Of a stretch of DNA of 64,000 nt, positions 19,962 to 31,356 are shown piece by piece. The notes under the pieces were generated by a model. It saw only the letters and a list, made by a program, of their open reading frames with translations. It was not told the DNA's origin and did no database searches. Positions within the stretch are counted from its first letter, which is position 1. Each line of letters opens with the position of its first letter. The position numbers and the translations under genes were made by a program. The DNA is from Asparagopsis taxiformis (Eukaryota; Rhodophyta; Florideophyceae; Bonnemaisoniales; Bonnemaisoniaceae): contig JALQPE010002554.1 of assembly GCA_030407315.1 (NCBI GenBank), forward strand, positions 1 to 64,000, in the 5' to 3' direction.

Positions 19962-20818
19962 TTAGATATGATATACCATTTTGTCCAGGAGAGGTTTCAT
20001 CGTATGTTTTGAAGCGAGGTGAAGTTGAACGGGAAATTGGAGATTTTGAGAGGGGAGATTGGAAGTATTTTTTGCATCCATCTTTAGCAGGAATGTATTC
20101 ATTGGATCACGAATACATTTACTACTACGATAACCAACCACAGCCCTTTTGCGGTGAATGCGCCGTATACCACTAATGCCATTTATCGTGGATTCAGTTT
20201 CGCACATAGTTGACCTTATGTTTTCAAGATCTCTAGCAGTAAATTCCTTCTCCAGTTCTCGGGTACTTGCGAGAACTGCATTGAATCTTTTGGAAGGAGG
20301 CCCACCAGTAGTGTGATTATGTTCGCTTTTTGTTTTCAATAGCCACGCATTCCTTCCTTTCATCCTCCAAGCGTACAGTTCAACTGGACACAGTGAAGAC
20401 CTTCTCCGTTCCGCACATTGCAATCTCACCCGCACGTAATGGGGGAGTCAACCTTTTTCAAATTTGTAGCAGACATTGACACATAGTGTAGGTTCTGATT
20501 TTCAATGCAATCCTGCAAGAATTTTTCCAGAGATCCATGCAAGATGACCTTTTCAGCACTTTTCTGTGGCTCTTGAACTGGCAGCCTCTCTAGCGAAGGG
20601 CCCCCTGTACCCAGTGGTACCGATACAGGGTCATTATTCCCGAGGGTTAAGTTAGAATTCATTGGGGAAAAATGATTTCTGTTACCGTACATGCTGCTTC
20701 CAGCGGTGTATTCAACAATATTCTCTTCAACCTCAATAGGAGATTCAGCATCAGCAAGAGTTTCTTCGTCTATTGTTGGGTTTTTCACATTGCATTCATA
20801 GGTAAGTTCTTCTCTCAT
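19962..20818 (-). pseudogene. Mutator-like element fragment: FAR1/WRKY-GCM1-like zinc finger part
   Basis: Two overlapping minus-strand frames. The downstream one carries C-x7-C, then W-x-L and EHNHTTG: the C-C-H-H spacing of the FAR1/WRKY-GCM1 zinc fingers found at the N-terminus of many MULE transposases. The upstream frame (20818-20426) is Glu/Ser/Asn rich. They are joined by a frame change and a stop near 20426-20435 (the second frame has no ATG). The fragment ends about 140 bp from the E1 terminus, so the rest of the transposase could lie on the far side of E1, outside the window. Assignment from motif only. Confidence 0.5.
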
Positions 20819-21031
20819 GGCTTCATCATCCTCTTCGCAGCGGCTTTCACTACTAAAAAGATCTAATGAATATTGATCGTGAGGCTCCTTCTCGAGTTCT
20901 TCGGTCAGATTCTCGATCTCATCCCATTCGATGAATTCCGGTTCTGGGGCTGTAGGATAATTTCATTGCATTCCAGTAATGGTAATGAGGACATCATTCA
21001 CGTCGTCCGTTTCGCAATTCGGAGGAACATG

Positions 21032-22043
21032 TTAGCAGTACAGTCTTCCATCACACAGGTTGCTGGAACTGGGACAGTCTAAATAAATTATCTCGTTTGT
21101 TCCTTCGTCAGCTTCAATTTCAACGATCATGTCAGCGGTAAGCTCTTGACCCACGTCGCATCTCACTTGATTTCCTAGCAGCAGTAAGTACAGGTACTTA
21201 TAGACTGCTAGATCATCAACTCCTCTGGCATATTTTTCCACTTTTGCAACTTCCAACACTGCAGAAACATATTTCCTTGTACAGAATGCTCTAACAGCTT
21301 CGTTTAGATCTGCAAAATATTTCCTGAACGATACTTCCTGCATCCCACAGATAGAAGAGGAAAAGGAAGCGATTTTTGCAAGAACATAGAAACCGCAACT
21401 GGATGAGTCTTCTTGTTTCTCGTATCCTAATACATCAAGCATGTAGTTTTCTTTTGAAACTTCCCACATAGTATCTCTGGGTATTTCAAGCAGGAATGAT
21501 TCCACAAATGCCAATAAATTTCGTGGAGGGGGAAACCCAACACTGTCACCGCAATATATAGTTCCAAATCCCTCTTCCAAATATGGCACACCATATACAG
21601 CACCCCAATGAGTCTGGTCGATATTGACAGCAATCACAAACAACAAAGCGACACTTTCGTCATTCCATACTTTTAGAATACTATCCCGCACGTCTTCAAA
21701 CATGACGTCTGTTTTTGTCAATTCCTTCTTCCTGGGTGTAATTACGTGCTCCATAACTGAAGAATTGTGCAGTATTACAACCAAAAACTATTATATTTTT
21801 TTCGAATAGTAAACTCTGTGATTCAGCAAGCATCAAGTGGTCTTCAAGCTCTTTCTCAGTGTCCTTATATGCAATCCAAATATCGGCCGCATCATTTACA
21901 TTAAACATCGCAAAAAGTCGCCCCATGTGCATGCCAAGTATATCCTCTTCTACTTCTGTTATTTTCACACCTATTGCAGTAAGGCGTATTAGAAATCTTG
22001 AAGATGCAATTTCGATGTTTCTTATTTGTTCTCTCAAAGCCAC
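21032..22043 (-). pseudogene. Ulp1-like (C48) cysteine protease, transposon-associated, frameshifted
   Basis: The main frame (21784-21032) holds DQTHWGAVY (catalytic His), YCGDS (Asp), and QEDSSSCGFYVL (oxyanion Gln and catalytic Cys) in the order of Ulp1/SENP peptidases. The preceding frame (22043-21696) supplies what looks like the N-terminal part, but neither frame begins with ATG and a frameshift lies near 21785. Ulp1-type proteases are often captured by Mutator-like and CACTA elements. The adjacent FAR1-like finger on the same strand supports a MULE. A cellular SUMO protease is less likely given the breaks. Confidence 0.6.
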
Positions 22044-22049
22044 AAGAGA

Positions 22050-23577
22050 TAATTTAGACAGTGGGTCTGTAGGTAAGATTATCTTGTGATATGATCGTCA
22101 GAAGAGAAGGCGAGGAGAAGAGAAACTTTCGGATCTCTAATTATGGATTGATAGTGAGACTCAGCATCTTTTTCGGTATCTTCCTCTTTGAAAATTCTGG
22201 CAGTAATGCGCAACGAAATCAGTAGAAGCGCATAATAGAGGATTGGATAGGTTGAGAGTGTTGGGTGGTGCGAATTTTCCTGTTCTGATACTCACAGCGT
22301 TTAAATTTTGTCGTGGATCGATTCTCAGTTCCCCAATACAGCTTGGCGCGATGTTTAGATACGCAGAGTGTGGTAAATTTCAGTGCGGGGATGCGCAAAG
22401 CTTGGGGAGGATGTCGGAGAATGGATGCGAAAGGCGAGGAAACGCGGTGCGTGGTCATGCAGGATGCGGAAACAGATCATGACATGGTGTGTTTCTAAAA
22501 GCTGTTGGGCGCCAAAATGCAGTGGCCCGGGTCAATCGATTGACCCGGTTTGGATGGACCGGGCGAAGCGACGAGCGGTGGAATTTCACGGCAGTGAGGT
22601 TTTCATTTTGATATTTCGGTTTTTGCGTCGGTGAGGTTTTCGATTTCAGATTATTTGTGGAAAGTTTCTGAAAACGATTCCTCAGGGAAGAAGTCACGCC
22701 GGCTGTCACGGAATGACACGTGTGGGCTACGTGTCGGCAATGGCCGTTTTTGAGCTTGGTATGCACTTGTGCCCCTCAGGGTATTTTTTCAAATATTGGG
22801 GCCTGTAGCCAATCACGGTTTCCTACGTGTCGATAAATGCAGAACAAACCATTTTTATTGGTCCAAGTGTTTCGCAGAACGAAGCAATGCTATTGGTCCA
22901 AACTATAGAACGAAACATTGCTGTTGCACGATACTGTACCGTCTGTACCGCCGGTAGATTGTTCGCACCTCGTCAGGTGATAGATTGTTCGCACCCTATC
23001 GCCAGACAACTAACCGGCAACGCTTTCTTTCCTCCAGCTTCTTAAAATATTCAAATTATGAAATATCGACATCCAATACCTATTATCAGAAGATAGATTT
23101 GCCGGCATATCAATGAAGCAGATGACGAAGAAACCATTTTACAATCTCAATAACCTCTTACGACGAACAGCCTCGCCATCCACCTGCGATTATGCTTTCA
23201 TATTAGCCTTAACCAACTCATTTGCTGCTCTAGACGACAGGGGGCAGAATACTATCTTTTCAACCCGAGTGCTCAACCAACAGTTTCATCACAAAGCGTA
23301 TGAGGCAACTCAAGACGCTGACAATCGTAATAGAAATGGATGTAATTGCACTCGAGATCTGATTAAAACAGATGGCATCGATCTCCCATGCTTCAACCGA
23401 CTTGAAAGACCAGGGATGATATGCTCATAGTATCAAAATGTTGACATCAAAAGACAGTCTGTCCGATTCAATGCATTAGAGGCTGTGGACAGCGTTTCGC
23501 GGAGAGCAGTTAGCTGAAAGGTCAGCGCGCAACAATTTTTTCAACACTATGAAGCTGCAAAAAATAAATCAAAAATC
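22050..23577. other. Intergenic region with a 22-bp palindrome, no confident gene
   Basis: Contains a perfect 22-bp palindrome at 22527-22548 centred on ATCGAT with CCGGGTCAA arms, and a short duplicated block (AGATTGTTCGCACC at about 22958 and 22982). Open frames here, such as 23113-23430, are short and resemble nothing I know; I call no gene. Confidence 0.4.
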
Positions 23578-23667
23578 CACCTCAGGCGGGGCTCGAACCC
23601 GCGGCCATTAGGTTAAAAGCCTAACGCTCTGAATTGCTATGCGCAGGACCAACTGAGCTACTGAGGC
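23578..23667 (-). tRNA. tRNA-Lys(UUU) with a 17-nt insertion in the D-loop
   Basis: Minus strand: acceptor GCCTCAG pairs with CTGAGGT (a G1-U72 wobble) and the discriminator is G, as in eukaryotic tRNA-Lys. T8 A9; D-stem GCTC/GAGC; anticodon stem TTAGG/CCTAA with loop CTTTTAA (anticodon UUU); T-arm GCGGG-TTCGAGC-CCCGC. All of this is canonical except the D-loop. After AGTTGGT the sequence CCTGCGCATAGCAATTC (17 nt) is inserted before A21. Removing it gives a standard 8-nt D-loop. Ectopic D-loop introns are known in Cyanidioschyzon merolae. T-runs just 3' of the gene suit Pol III termination. Confidence 0.9.
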
Positions 23668-24108
23668 ACTTGATCTGGTTGCTTTCGGCGGCCTCGGCAA
23701 ATCCACTTGAATCCTTTTCTTTTGGATGCAGAAAAATCTCGAGATCGAAATCCTACCAATAAAAAATCTTGCACCGTATAGTCACTGTAAACTCATCGAC
23801 GGTCAACATACGGCATGGCATATCTACGTGAAGATGGAAGACTCACCCATTGACCAAACGTCCTACATGCAGCGAGAGCATGCACGTGACGTAAGAACAA
23901 AGTTATCAGCGTGCCTGGAATCAAATCTATCTCGGAATATTGCAGCGGAGTGACGACGGGTGGAATTCGGCACGAATTTAGAACGAACAACGTGTGATGA
24001 ACACGTTGGCACGCGTTTTAGTATGCCCGTACTCACCGTTACGGAGATGATTGGTGAATGAATTGATTTTGCGCGTACAAGTGCGGTATCGACATTCATC
24101 ATCCTCGT

Positions 24109-24639
24109 ATGCACAACACGCGCTGCATCCACACAGCTTGTCAAAAAGCGTGGAGCATGAATCGCAGGCGCGGGTATCATGTCATCAAATATCGTCTAAG
24201 CATCGACGGGGCGCAATGTGTGAATTGCAGCGCGCGTGGCTGCCTTCAGCGTCCTGGAAATGTGCGAATTGGGTTCAATGTGATGTACTCGCTCGCTCAT
24301 GATGTGCTATTGGAATCGATGATCGTGTTACATGGCCCGCAAGGCGGTATGGATCAACGCGGCGCGGGCGTATTGCATCCGACAACTGGCGCTGCACTGA
24401 TATGCCTTGAGATGAGCCGTGTAAACAAAGTGTACGGGCTTCGACAAGGACTGCTTGTGATTCGCTGCGCGGATGAGTATGGACCGTATGGTATCCAATT
24501 ATATTTAACTCAATTCAATCTCAGTTATTCTCGTTGCTCGTGTTGTGTAATGGGCGCCTTGAAGATAGACAGGCAGGTCGGAAACTACATCCCCATGCAG
24601 TCGCCTCAGCAAACATATATGGAAGGTGTAGCAAATTAG
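24109..24639 (+). CDS. Hypothetical protein, 176 aa (weak call)
   Basis: ATG-initiated frame of 176 codons, Cys-rich (pairs such as CVNCSARGC and CSCC), with no recognised domain, no signal peptide and no clear promoter. Long for a chance frame at this base composition but not conclusive. The rest of 23668-25620 holds nothing else I can support. Confidence 0.2.
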   Translation: MHNTRCIHTACQKAWSMNRRRGYHVIKYRLSIDGAQCVNCSARGCLQRPGNVRIGFNVMYSLAHDVLLESMIVLHGPQGGMDQRGAGVLHPTTGAALICLEMSRVNKVYGLRQGLLVIRCADEYGPYGIQLYLTQFNLSYSRCSCCVMGALKIDRQVGNYIPMQSPQQTYMEGVAN

Positions 24640-25626
24640 AGACTCTTCTCAAGCGCTTCACTAGAGTGAATTTCCTTCTCGCTCAACTTTGAATCTTCGT
24701 CAGCCACATGCAGTTGCTGCACCATTTCCAGCTACACGTCCCCCCGGTTCGTGTCTGCCCGCCGAGCAACCGTGCTACAACTGCATATTATCCAGATGCA
24801 GTAGTTATGATCTCTCATGATGCCCATAGTATCACTTCCACAATTGGTTCAGCTTCGTTGCGTGCGCTGCGAATCCTTTCATATCTTGTGGGATGATCGG
24901 GTCATCGCAGCAAGTGATGTTGCGACTTACAGCGCCCTTCTTTGCCCTGCTATGTGCTGTGCTACGGGAACATACCATCCCTTCTCGGCATAGGATTTGC
25001 GGGCAGCATACGACCTATGTGACCCGGTTGTTCTTTTCGTAGGCTGAGGACTCTTGGAGCGGACTTGCATGAATTTTGCACCTGATTAATCATGGAGCAT
25101 CTCAAAGACTTCATCGACGCGATGGAGAGAAACTATTTTTTTTTTCGGTCTATAGTCTTGAGACCGGAACCATCGCGGCTATGAACAGCGAAGAACTACT
25201 GGATGGATATTCATTTCTGAAACATTCACCCACACTAGATCATCTACTGGTTTCCTTATCAATCCTTGGTATTCTCTCACCCAATCATCACACACCATAG
25301 CATCAGTGAATTATTCTCCTGTAATCTTCCACAACTTTTCTCGATGCAAATTTAACTCCTCTGCAAATACAAATCTGAACAAGCAGAGTAACCTCAACCT
25401 CCCTTGACATCACGCACAACGTTTTCAACATGTTGTCGCAACTTTTTTTTCAACACATCACGCTTTACAGCTACAGGGAATCTCCCCTTGAGTCACTTTA
25501 CCTCTGAATAACTTGCCCATGCCCAATACATCCTCCCTACAATCTCTATAGACACCCATCGTAAACCACAGGGTTGGGTTCCACTCACACGTCAATACTA
25601 CCTCCATTTTTGCGCTTACCGCCGCA

Positions 25627-25672
25627 CGTTCCACAGCTCTATTAATCTAGATTATAAGAACGCTGTGGAACG
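25627..25672. repeat. Inverted repeat with 24-nt loop
   Basis: Eleven-bp arms (CGTTCCACAGC and its complement) enclose an AT-rich loop containing TCTAGA. It lies about 280 bp upstream of the TATA box of the first secreted-protein gene. Not found elsewhere in the window; function unknown. Confidence 0.4.
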
Positions 25673-25952
25673 ACATATTCTTTAGCTCGTTTGTCATGTC
25701 TAAAGCCATGAATCATGCTGAGCACGGCACCAATCTGTAGTACAGACACATGATTCATTCAGACTATTTCAATTGGTTGCGCTCAAACACGCGTGCTGAA
25801 TCGACCATTTTGTTGATGGGATACGAGAGCAAACGAATGCGAGTTTTCATTCCTTGGTCAAACTTGATAGTGGAGGAAAGTATCATAGACGATAACGAAG
25901 CCACCTGTGGTTTTTGCTGGGAAAGAAGCGGCATTTGACTACTACGCATCAG

Positions 25953-25960
25953 TATAAATA
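25953..25960 (+). promoter_or_regulatory. TATA box of secreted-protein paralogue 1
   Basis: TATAAATA, 110 bp upstream of the ATG at 26070, matching the placement in paralogue 2 (28639-28646). The following leader is C/T-rich. Confidence 0.65.
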
Positions 25961-26069
25961 GCGCCATCTCCTTCCCAATCTTCCCTCACCTTCCGTCAGC
26001 ACACAAGCGCGCAGCAAAACCAACTACCAGATCTTGAACAACACTTCCAGTTTCGACTTTCCTCACACA

Positions 26070-26818
26070 ATGGCTCTTTCAACCATTTTCGTCACACTCG
26101 CAATGCTTATTGCGGTGTCAGTCGCTGCCATGCATGAATTCATATTCCCAAGTCCAATCACTATACCATCGATTCGATTGACATTTCTGACATCACTGTG
26201 GGGCGTACGGGCAAGAAGGATATTCCTAAACCTGCTGAAGTGGCAAAGTTCGCAGCCATCAGCGTTGAGACTGGATACGCCCGGACAACATCTGTTGGAG
26301 TGACAGTTCAAAAGGGTACCAGTGGCGTACTACGATTCAAGATCCGTGTGATTGCGGTCATCTCGGAACGTCTAGCCAAAGCAGATGCGGTCTACACGAG
26401 AACGCTTACTGATGTGGAACTGGCTGCTTTGAACCGCCGCAAGGCTGAGTATAACAATGGATTGGACATTCCATTTCTGCATGATGTTGGTATCAATGCT
26501 GATAAGGGTGCTTCGCAGCACGAAATCGAGAGAGTTGCGGCAGATATCAGAAACTACGAAGAGAAGGCTGCGGCCGCTCGATTCATTCTGTCCGAGACTG
26601 TCAATCAGCACATTGAGATCAGTGGTACTCTGCACGCGCACGGTGTGAGCTACATCCCGACCACTGTGTTTGCGTTTATCAAGTTGGCCAAGATCAAGAC
26701 GTACGATGGAACGTTCCTCAACGTGCTCTCCGCACATCCGGGCGATCTTAGGGCGGCGGATGATAAGGGCGAAGCGGTGCCGACTGGTGACGAGAAGTTG
26801 AAGTTTGTTAAGCTGTAA
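26070..26818 (+). pseudogene. Secreted protein paralogue 1, frameshifted after the signal peptide
   Basis: ATG at 26070 begins a hydrophobic signal peptide (MALSTIFVTLAMLIAVSVAA). The mature-protein frame, aligned with paralogue 2 (28743-29474), resumes one frame away at about 26140 with IPKSNHYTIDSID, so a small indel separates them; no GT-AG intron fits the gap. Downstream the protein is close to paralogue 2, including the block around DIPFLHDVGINADKG. The TATA box and an AATAAA at 26895-26900 are intact. It may be a recent pseudogene or carry a sequencing error. The family is unknown to me. Confidence 0.65.
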
Positions 26819-26894
26819 GGGACGAATGCTCTACTGTGTAGTGGTAGATTATTATAGGACTTGCATCTGGCGCCAGCTGCGTTGATTGAAGGCC

Positions 26895-26900
26895 AATAAA
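26895..26900 (+). terminator. AATAAA polyadenylation signal, paralogue 1
   Basis: AATAAA 76 bp after the stop codon of paralogue 1; paralogue 2 has one at 29535-29540. The region from here to 28638 holds no gene I can support. Confidence 0.5.
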
Positions 26901-28638
26901 ACAGACTTGGAAGAAAATACAGTGGAATGACATACTTGGAATGGTTGTCGCGTATTGCATGGACGAGTGCGGTGTGGTGCGGTGCTGGAGGAGGAAGATA
27001 GCATCGTAGCTCCGACTGTGTAATTTGAACAAGTTCTACAAGTGCATGTGTGCTAGAAATTCGCCGCCGTGTGGCACCGGTTGACAAACTGCCGTTGGTC
27101 TGACAGGTTTGGAGCATCGGAACGGGGGAATACATGTGTAGGGTTTGGATTCCAGAAGTTTGGTTGTGCTCGTTAGAATTTGAGAAATCGTATGACGACG
27201 GAACTTGTGCATCCTGTAATGATTACACAAGATTCCAAAAATATTCAAGTTTATCGATTTCATGAATGGAGATCACCCTCGAGCAGCTCTGACATTACGC
27301 GAGATTCACTCGTATCAGCACAAGATTGAAAACATCGGCCAACCAGTGATTCCTGCCAAGCGAGTTATCTCCGCCACCGCGTTTATAGCATCTGTAAGAC
27401 ACGTAGCGTCACCTAACGTGACCGGTTTTTTTCGTTGTGTTCATCAACGCTGCGATGAGTTGCAAGCTTGCATCACAGACTACAAGGAGGTATACCATGC
27501 CGCAGTGACCTGCATCCGTACTTAGGAGGCGTCCCATGAAGGGACATTAGGATATTATATACGTGACGACAAAAGCGCATCTATTAAATCAGTGGGCTGC
27601 CGACCTGATTGTGCATGTATAGCACGCCATCACTAAACGTATGACGTACCAAGTCGGCGCACCACTCTACGATAGCAAGCAACTGGCCTGAGTACATCCT
27701 GCACTCCCTGCCAGCAAATTGCAATGATCTCTTTTTCAATCGAGTTGCGCCGATGCTCGTTTCATAAGCTGCATCGGAGTGGGTCGGAGGCGACGACCGG
27801 ATGCAGCAAGAGTACATGTGTGTGACCACGAGGAAAGTATCGGAGAGGAATGTTGTCACGGCTCGAAAAAAAATCAAAAAACGAAGCGTGGCAAACAGTT
27901 GAGAAACATTTCAGTTTCTTATCACATATATGCACCGCTGGATAAAATATAGAAAGACGGGCATGTCTCGCTACGCCCAACCAATCGCTCCGTTCTTTAC
28001 AGTTTTGTGCTCTGCCGCGCAGTATGATTACCGCGTACATAACACAAACTTCTGCATCCATGCACCCGGCTCACAGGTCTAAAACCTTCCATCCGCGACA
28101 GCCTATCTCCCCCTTCCCTCCCTCTGCTACATGGACCCCGCAGGCGATACCCCGTGCCAGACTATCCATCTCTTGGCATACCATACTTGGTCGACCAGTC
28201 AAGTTGCGTGCGATGAGCGACCACGAATCATATTTCGTTGTCAACCAAAACAACTTGCCTTACTTTTGACCAAGGGTTCACCTCGATTTCTGTCTTCCCT
28301 CCCTGTACAACAGATCCTCTATGTTTGACACTTTCAAATATTGTACCTTGAGATCAAACATGAATCAAATATTCCTAATGTTACTGCCCCCATCAATCAA
28401 TCAATGGAAGCAAAACAAGCAAAGCACAACTTGGAAAAGCAACCACTGTATGTCTACACATGTATTGAATATCAGTCTCCTTTCACTCAACCAACCACCA
28501 TCACGTCAATCGTTCCAATCCAAAAGCAATAATTGTTCATCAGCCTCAGTGGAATTACATTGCTCATCAAGGCAATGAACCATTCATCTACAATCACCAT
28601 CCATCCATACAAACGGCCAATACCTACGCATCCAACCA

Positions 28639-28646
28639 TATAAATA
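28639..28646 (+). promoter_or_regulatory. TATA box of secreted-protein paralogue 2
   Basis: TATAAATA followed by a G-rich trinucleotide, 96 bp upstream of the ATG at 28743, with an A/C-rich leader (CAACAATCACAACAG type). Confidence 0.65.
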
Positions 28647-28742
28647 GGGACCCATTGCATCGCCCATCCAAACTCAACACACCACTCATCAACAATCACA
28701 ACAGCAACTCATCCAATCTCCGAGCAAGCACAACACCCAAAG

Positions 28743-29474
28743 ATGACCGCCACAACACTCGTCCTCACACTTGCCCTGGTCGCTTTCGCGACGGCCAACC
28801 TGGTGCCCGAGTCGAATCATTTCACCATTGATTCCATCGACATCTCGGACATCACGGTCGACCATATGGCCAAGGACATTCCCAAGCCGAAGGAAGCGGC
28901 CAAATTTGCAGCAATCAGCGTCGAGACCGGCTTTGCTCGCACGACCTCTGTCGGTCTGACGGTCCAAAAGGGCACGAGCGGTGTGCTTCGATTCAGGATC
29001 CGCGTTCTCGCTGTGGTTTCCGAACGTCTGGCCAGACAGGATGCTGTGTTCACAAAGACGCTCACCAAGGCTGAGCTTCGCGCCTACAACCGTCGCAAGG
29101 CCGCATACAACAACGGTCTGGACATTCCGTTCTTGCATGACGTGGGTATCAACGCCGACAAGGGCGCCGACGAGCAGGAGATCAGGAGGGCTGCTGCGAG
29201 AATTGCAAACTACGAGGAGAAGGCTTCTGCGGCTCGATTCCTGCTTTCCGAGGCGGTCACGCAGCGTATCGACATCTCTGGCTCCCTCAAGGCACATGGT
29301 GTTAGCTACATCCCGACTACTGTGTTTGCTTTCATCAAGTTGGCCAAGGTCAAGACATTTGACGGGACGTTCCTGAACGTTGTATCGGCGCATCCGGGAG
29401 ATGTCGAGGCAGCTTCGGATAACGGACAGGTTGTGCCGTCCGACAGCAAGTCGCTCAAGGTACTCGACTTCTAA
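28743..29474 (+). CDS. Secreted protein paralogue 2 (243 aa, unknown family)
   Basis: Intact, intronless frame from ATG 28743 to TAA 29472. Residues 1-19 form a signal peptide (MTATTLVLTLALVAFATA). The mature chain has no Cys and alternates charged amphipathic stretches; conserved blocks against paralogue 1 include KFAAISVETG, VQKGTSGVLRF, DIPFLHDVGINADKG and HGVSYIPTTVFAFIKLAKVKT. The predicted product is exported, about 224 residues after cleavage, without membrane segments. I recognise no domain and assign no function. The tandem paralogue 1.9 kb upstream is frameshifted. TATA box at 28639 and AATAAA at 29535 frame the gene. Probably a true host gene, possibly lineage-specific. Confidence 0.8.
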   Translation: MTATTLVLTLALVAFATANLVPESNHFTIDSIDISDITVDHMAKDIPKPKEAAKFAAISVETGFARTTSVGLTVQKGTSGVLRFRIRVLAVVSERLARQDAVFTKTLTKAELRAYNRRKAAYNNGLDIPFLHDVGINADKGADEQEIRRAAARIANYEEKASAARFLLSEAVTQRIDISGSLKAHGVSYIPTTVFAFIKLAKVKTFDGTFLNVVSAHPGDVEAASDNGQVVPSDSKSLKVLDF

Positions 29475-31354
29475 ACTGGCTGTTTAGAAATTGCACTATA
29501 GATTGATTGTAGGGTTTCACTTGCACTCAAAATGAATAAATGATTGTTTCGCTCGTGAGGTGAAGCGTTGAATTGTATCGAGTCGATGAAAGCAAGAATC
29601 GTGGGAGCGGGCGAGCAATGATCGCAAGGTAGAGTCTGAATAGCGAGTGCATCTTGGCGCGATGATCGACTCGATGATGAGCATGCAAGGTGTGATCATT
29701 GGCGGAGTGGACCCGCAGCGAGCGCGACAAGTCGCATGTACGATATACATGCAGACGCATGTGAGTGGTCGAGAAAGTCGTGACGTCACTAATCTGAATT
29801 ATCTGCGTTGAGGGACGTGTACGCGTTGCGGGGCGGCCGATGGAGCTATCAAAAATAGAACGCGCACCAGTGTTTCTGGCCACGATTTTCGCCCGTTAAC
29901 ACGTGTGGTATGCTTTGCACTGTAGGCGCAGAGTTGGATTCCACGGTGTGACATATGATATTTCAACAAGCTTTCACCTTCAATGAAGTTCGAATCTGAC
30001 AGCCACTCACAACATTTGTAATGGCCCCAGCCAATCACATCCGGCTCGAAGAATCTCCAGCTTTAATCTCGCCAATCACGATCCGTCACGTCTTTCCCGC
30101 GGCCTAGATCGGGCCCCCGATGATGATTAAACAGCTGTGTCCGCTGGTATACGCTTCCGACGGGCCAGAATAAATCTTCCGACACTACCTCATTTGCCAT
30201 TTTCGCGCGCTAGCGGTATGCCAAGATTCGTACGACGTGTGCTACAGTGACAGATGATGCCCCTCCCGCTTGTATCGCGAGCGAGCGTGTGTTTCGGAAT
30301 GATAATCTGCGCTTGAATGTGCTCGTACGATAGGGTAGTCATCTCGACAGGCGGTCCCGATGAATCAATTCGACGGCGCTCGGTTGGATTGCATCGTGTT
30401 GGCATCCCAATTCTTCCACTCGGCTCATTGCATGAAAGGACCAGCGCACGCGCCAAAAAACCGACTTGGCATGACGTTGCATCGTTGGCCATTCTCGTAC
30501 CGCACCATTTCTGTCGGTAGATTTCTGGCATTTCATTCGTCGCAATTTTTGTGTTCTGTTCTGCGCAGAGGGCGGCGCGAATAGGGACATGATCTTTCGC
30601 ACACCTAATTTAGCGCCGCTCAGTCAAGATCGTGAAAGTGAGTCCATTCGCCACTCCTTACGCTGTATCGTTCTACGGTGCATGCAGCCAAACTGGTCAT
30701 TTAGGGTAAAATACTCTAGTATTCAAATTATAAATCACAATTATTATACCCTAGGCTACTCACAAATGGCCGATTTCATATTGAGCGCTTACATCCATCT
30801 TTCCAGGAAACAAAAGTATCCATACAATCTTCACCCTGGTTAGCGCTAGTGGGTGCACCCAGTAATTACCACTCCGCCAAATCCCCAGATGGGCAGCCAA
30901 TGCGAGGCACGGAAAAGAGGCGGACGAGCACCAAATATGTAGGTGTGGTTCGACCCTCCAGGGGTCGGACCAGTTCGCCAGATTGTTTCTACGCCTATAC
31001 GTGAACAATATAGAAATTTAAATTCGGCATTCAGCCAAGAAATTTACTCGCCTGTCATTACGTCCATAAGAGGCAGCCAAAATCGCTGCTACGAAATCTG
31101 CATATAAGATAGTACTTGTTTCATTCATAATGGTCTGAATGTGAAACCACAGGAGTTCTTCAAGACGATTTCGTCGACCTTGAAAGTTCGGACGAGCGGC
31201 GTGTGGTAGGTACTTTGGCCTCGCCCAGCAATGGCACGTGCTGCCACATGATTGGCTCAATCATAGTCCAGGACACACCAGTCAGACATGCAGCCAAGCT
31301 GCCCACGACGCACACGTACGTATAGGGTCCTGCCTCACAATTTACAATGTCAAC
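29475..31354. other. Intergenic region, no confident gene
   Basis: Contains the AATAAA (29535-29540) of the gene before it. A short pair TAGGGTAAAATA / TATTATACCCTA at about 30702-30755 could be the ends of a tiny MITE but is too short to call. Frames up to 118 codons on both strands show no recognisable domain. Confidence 0.4.
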
Positions 31355-31356
31355 TA

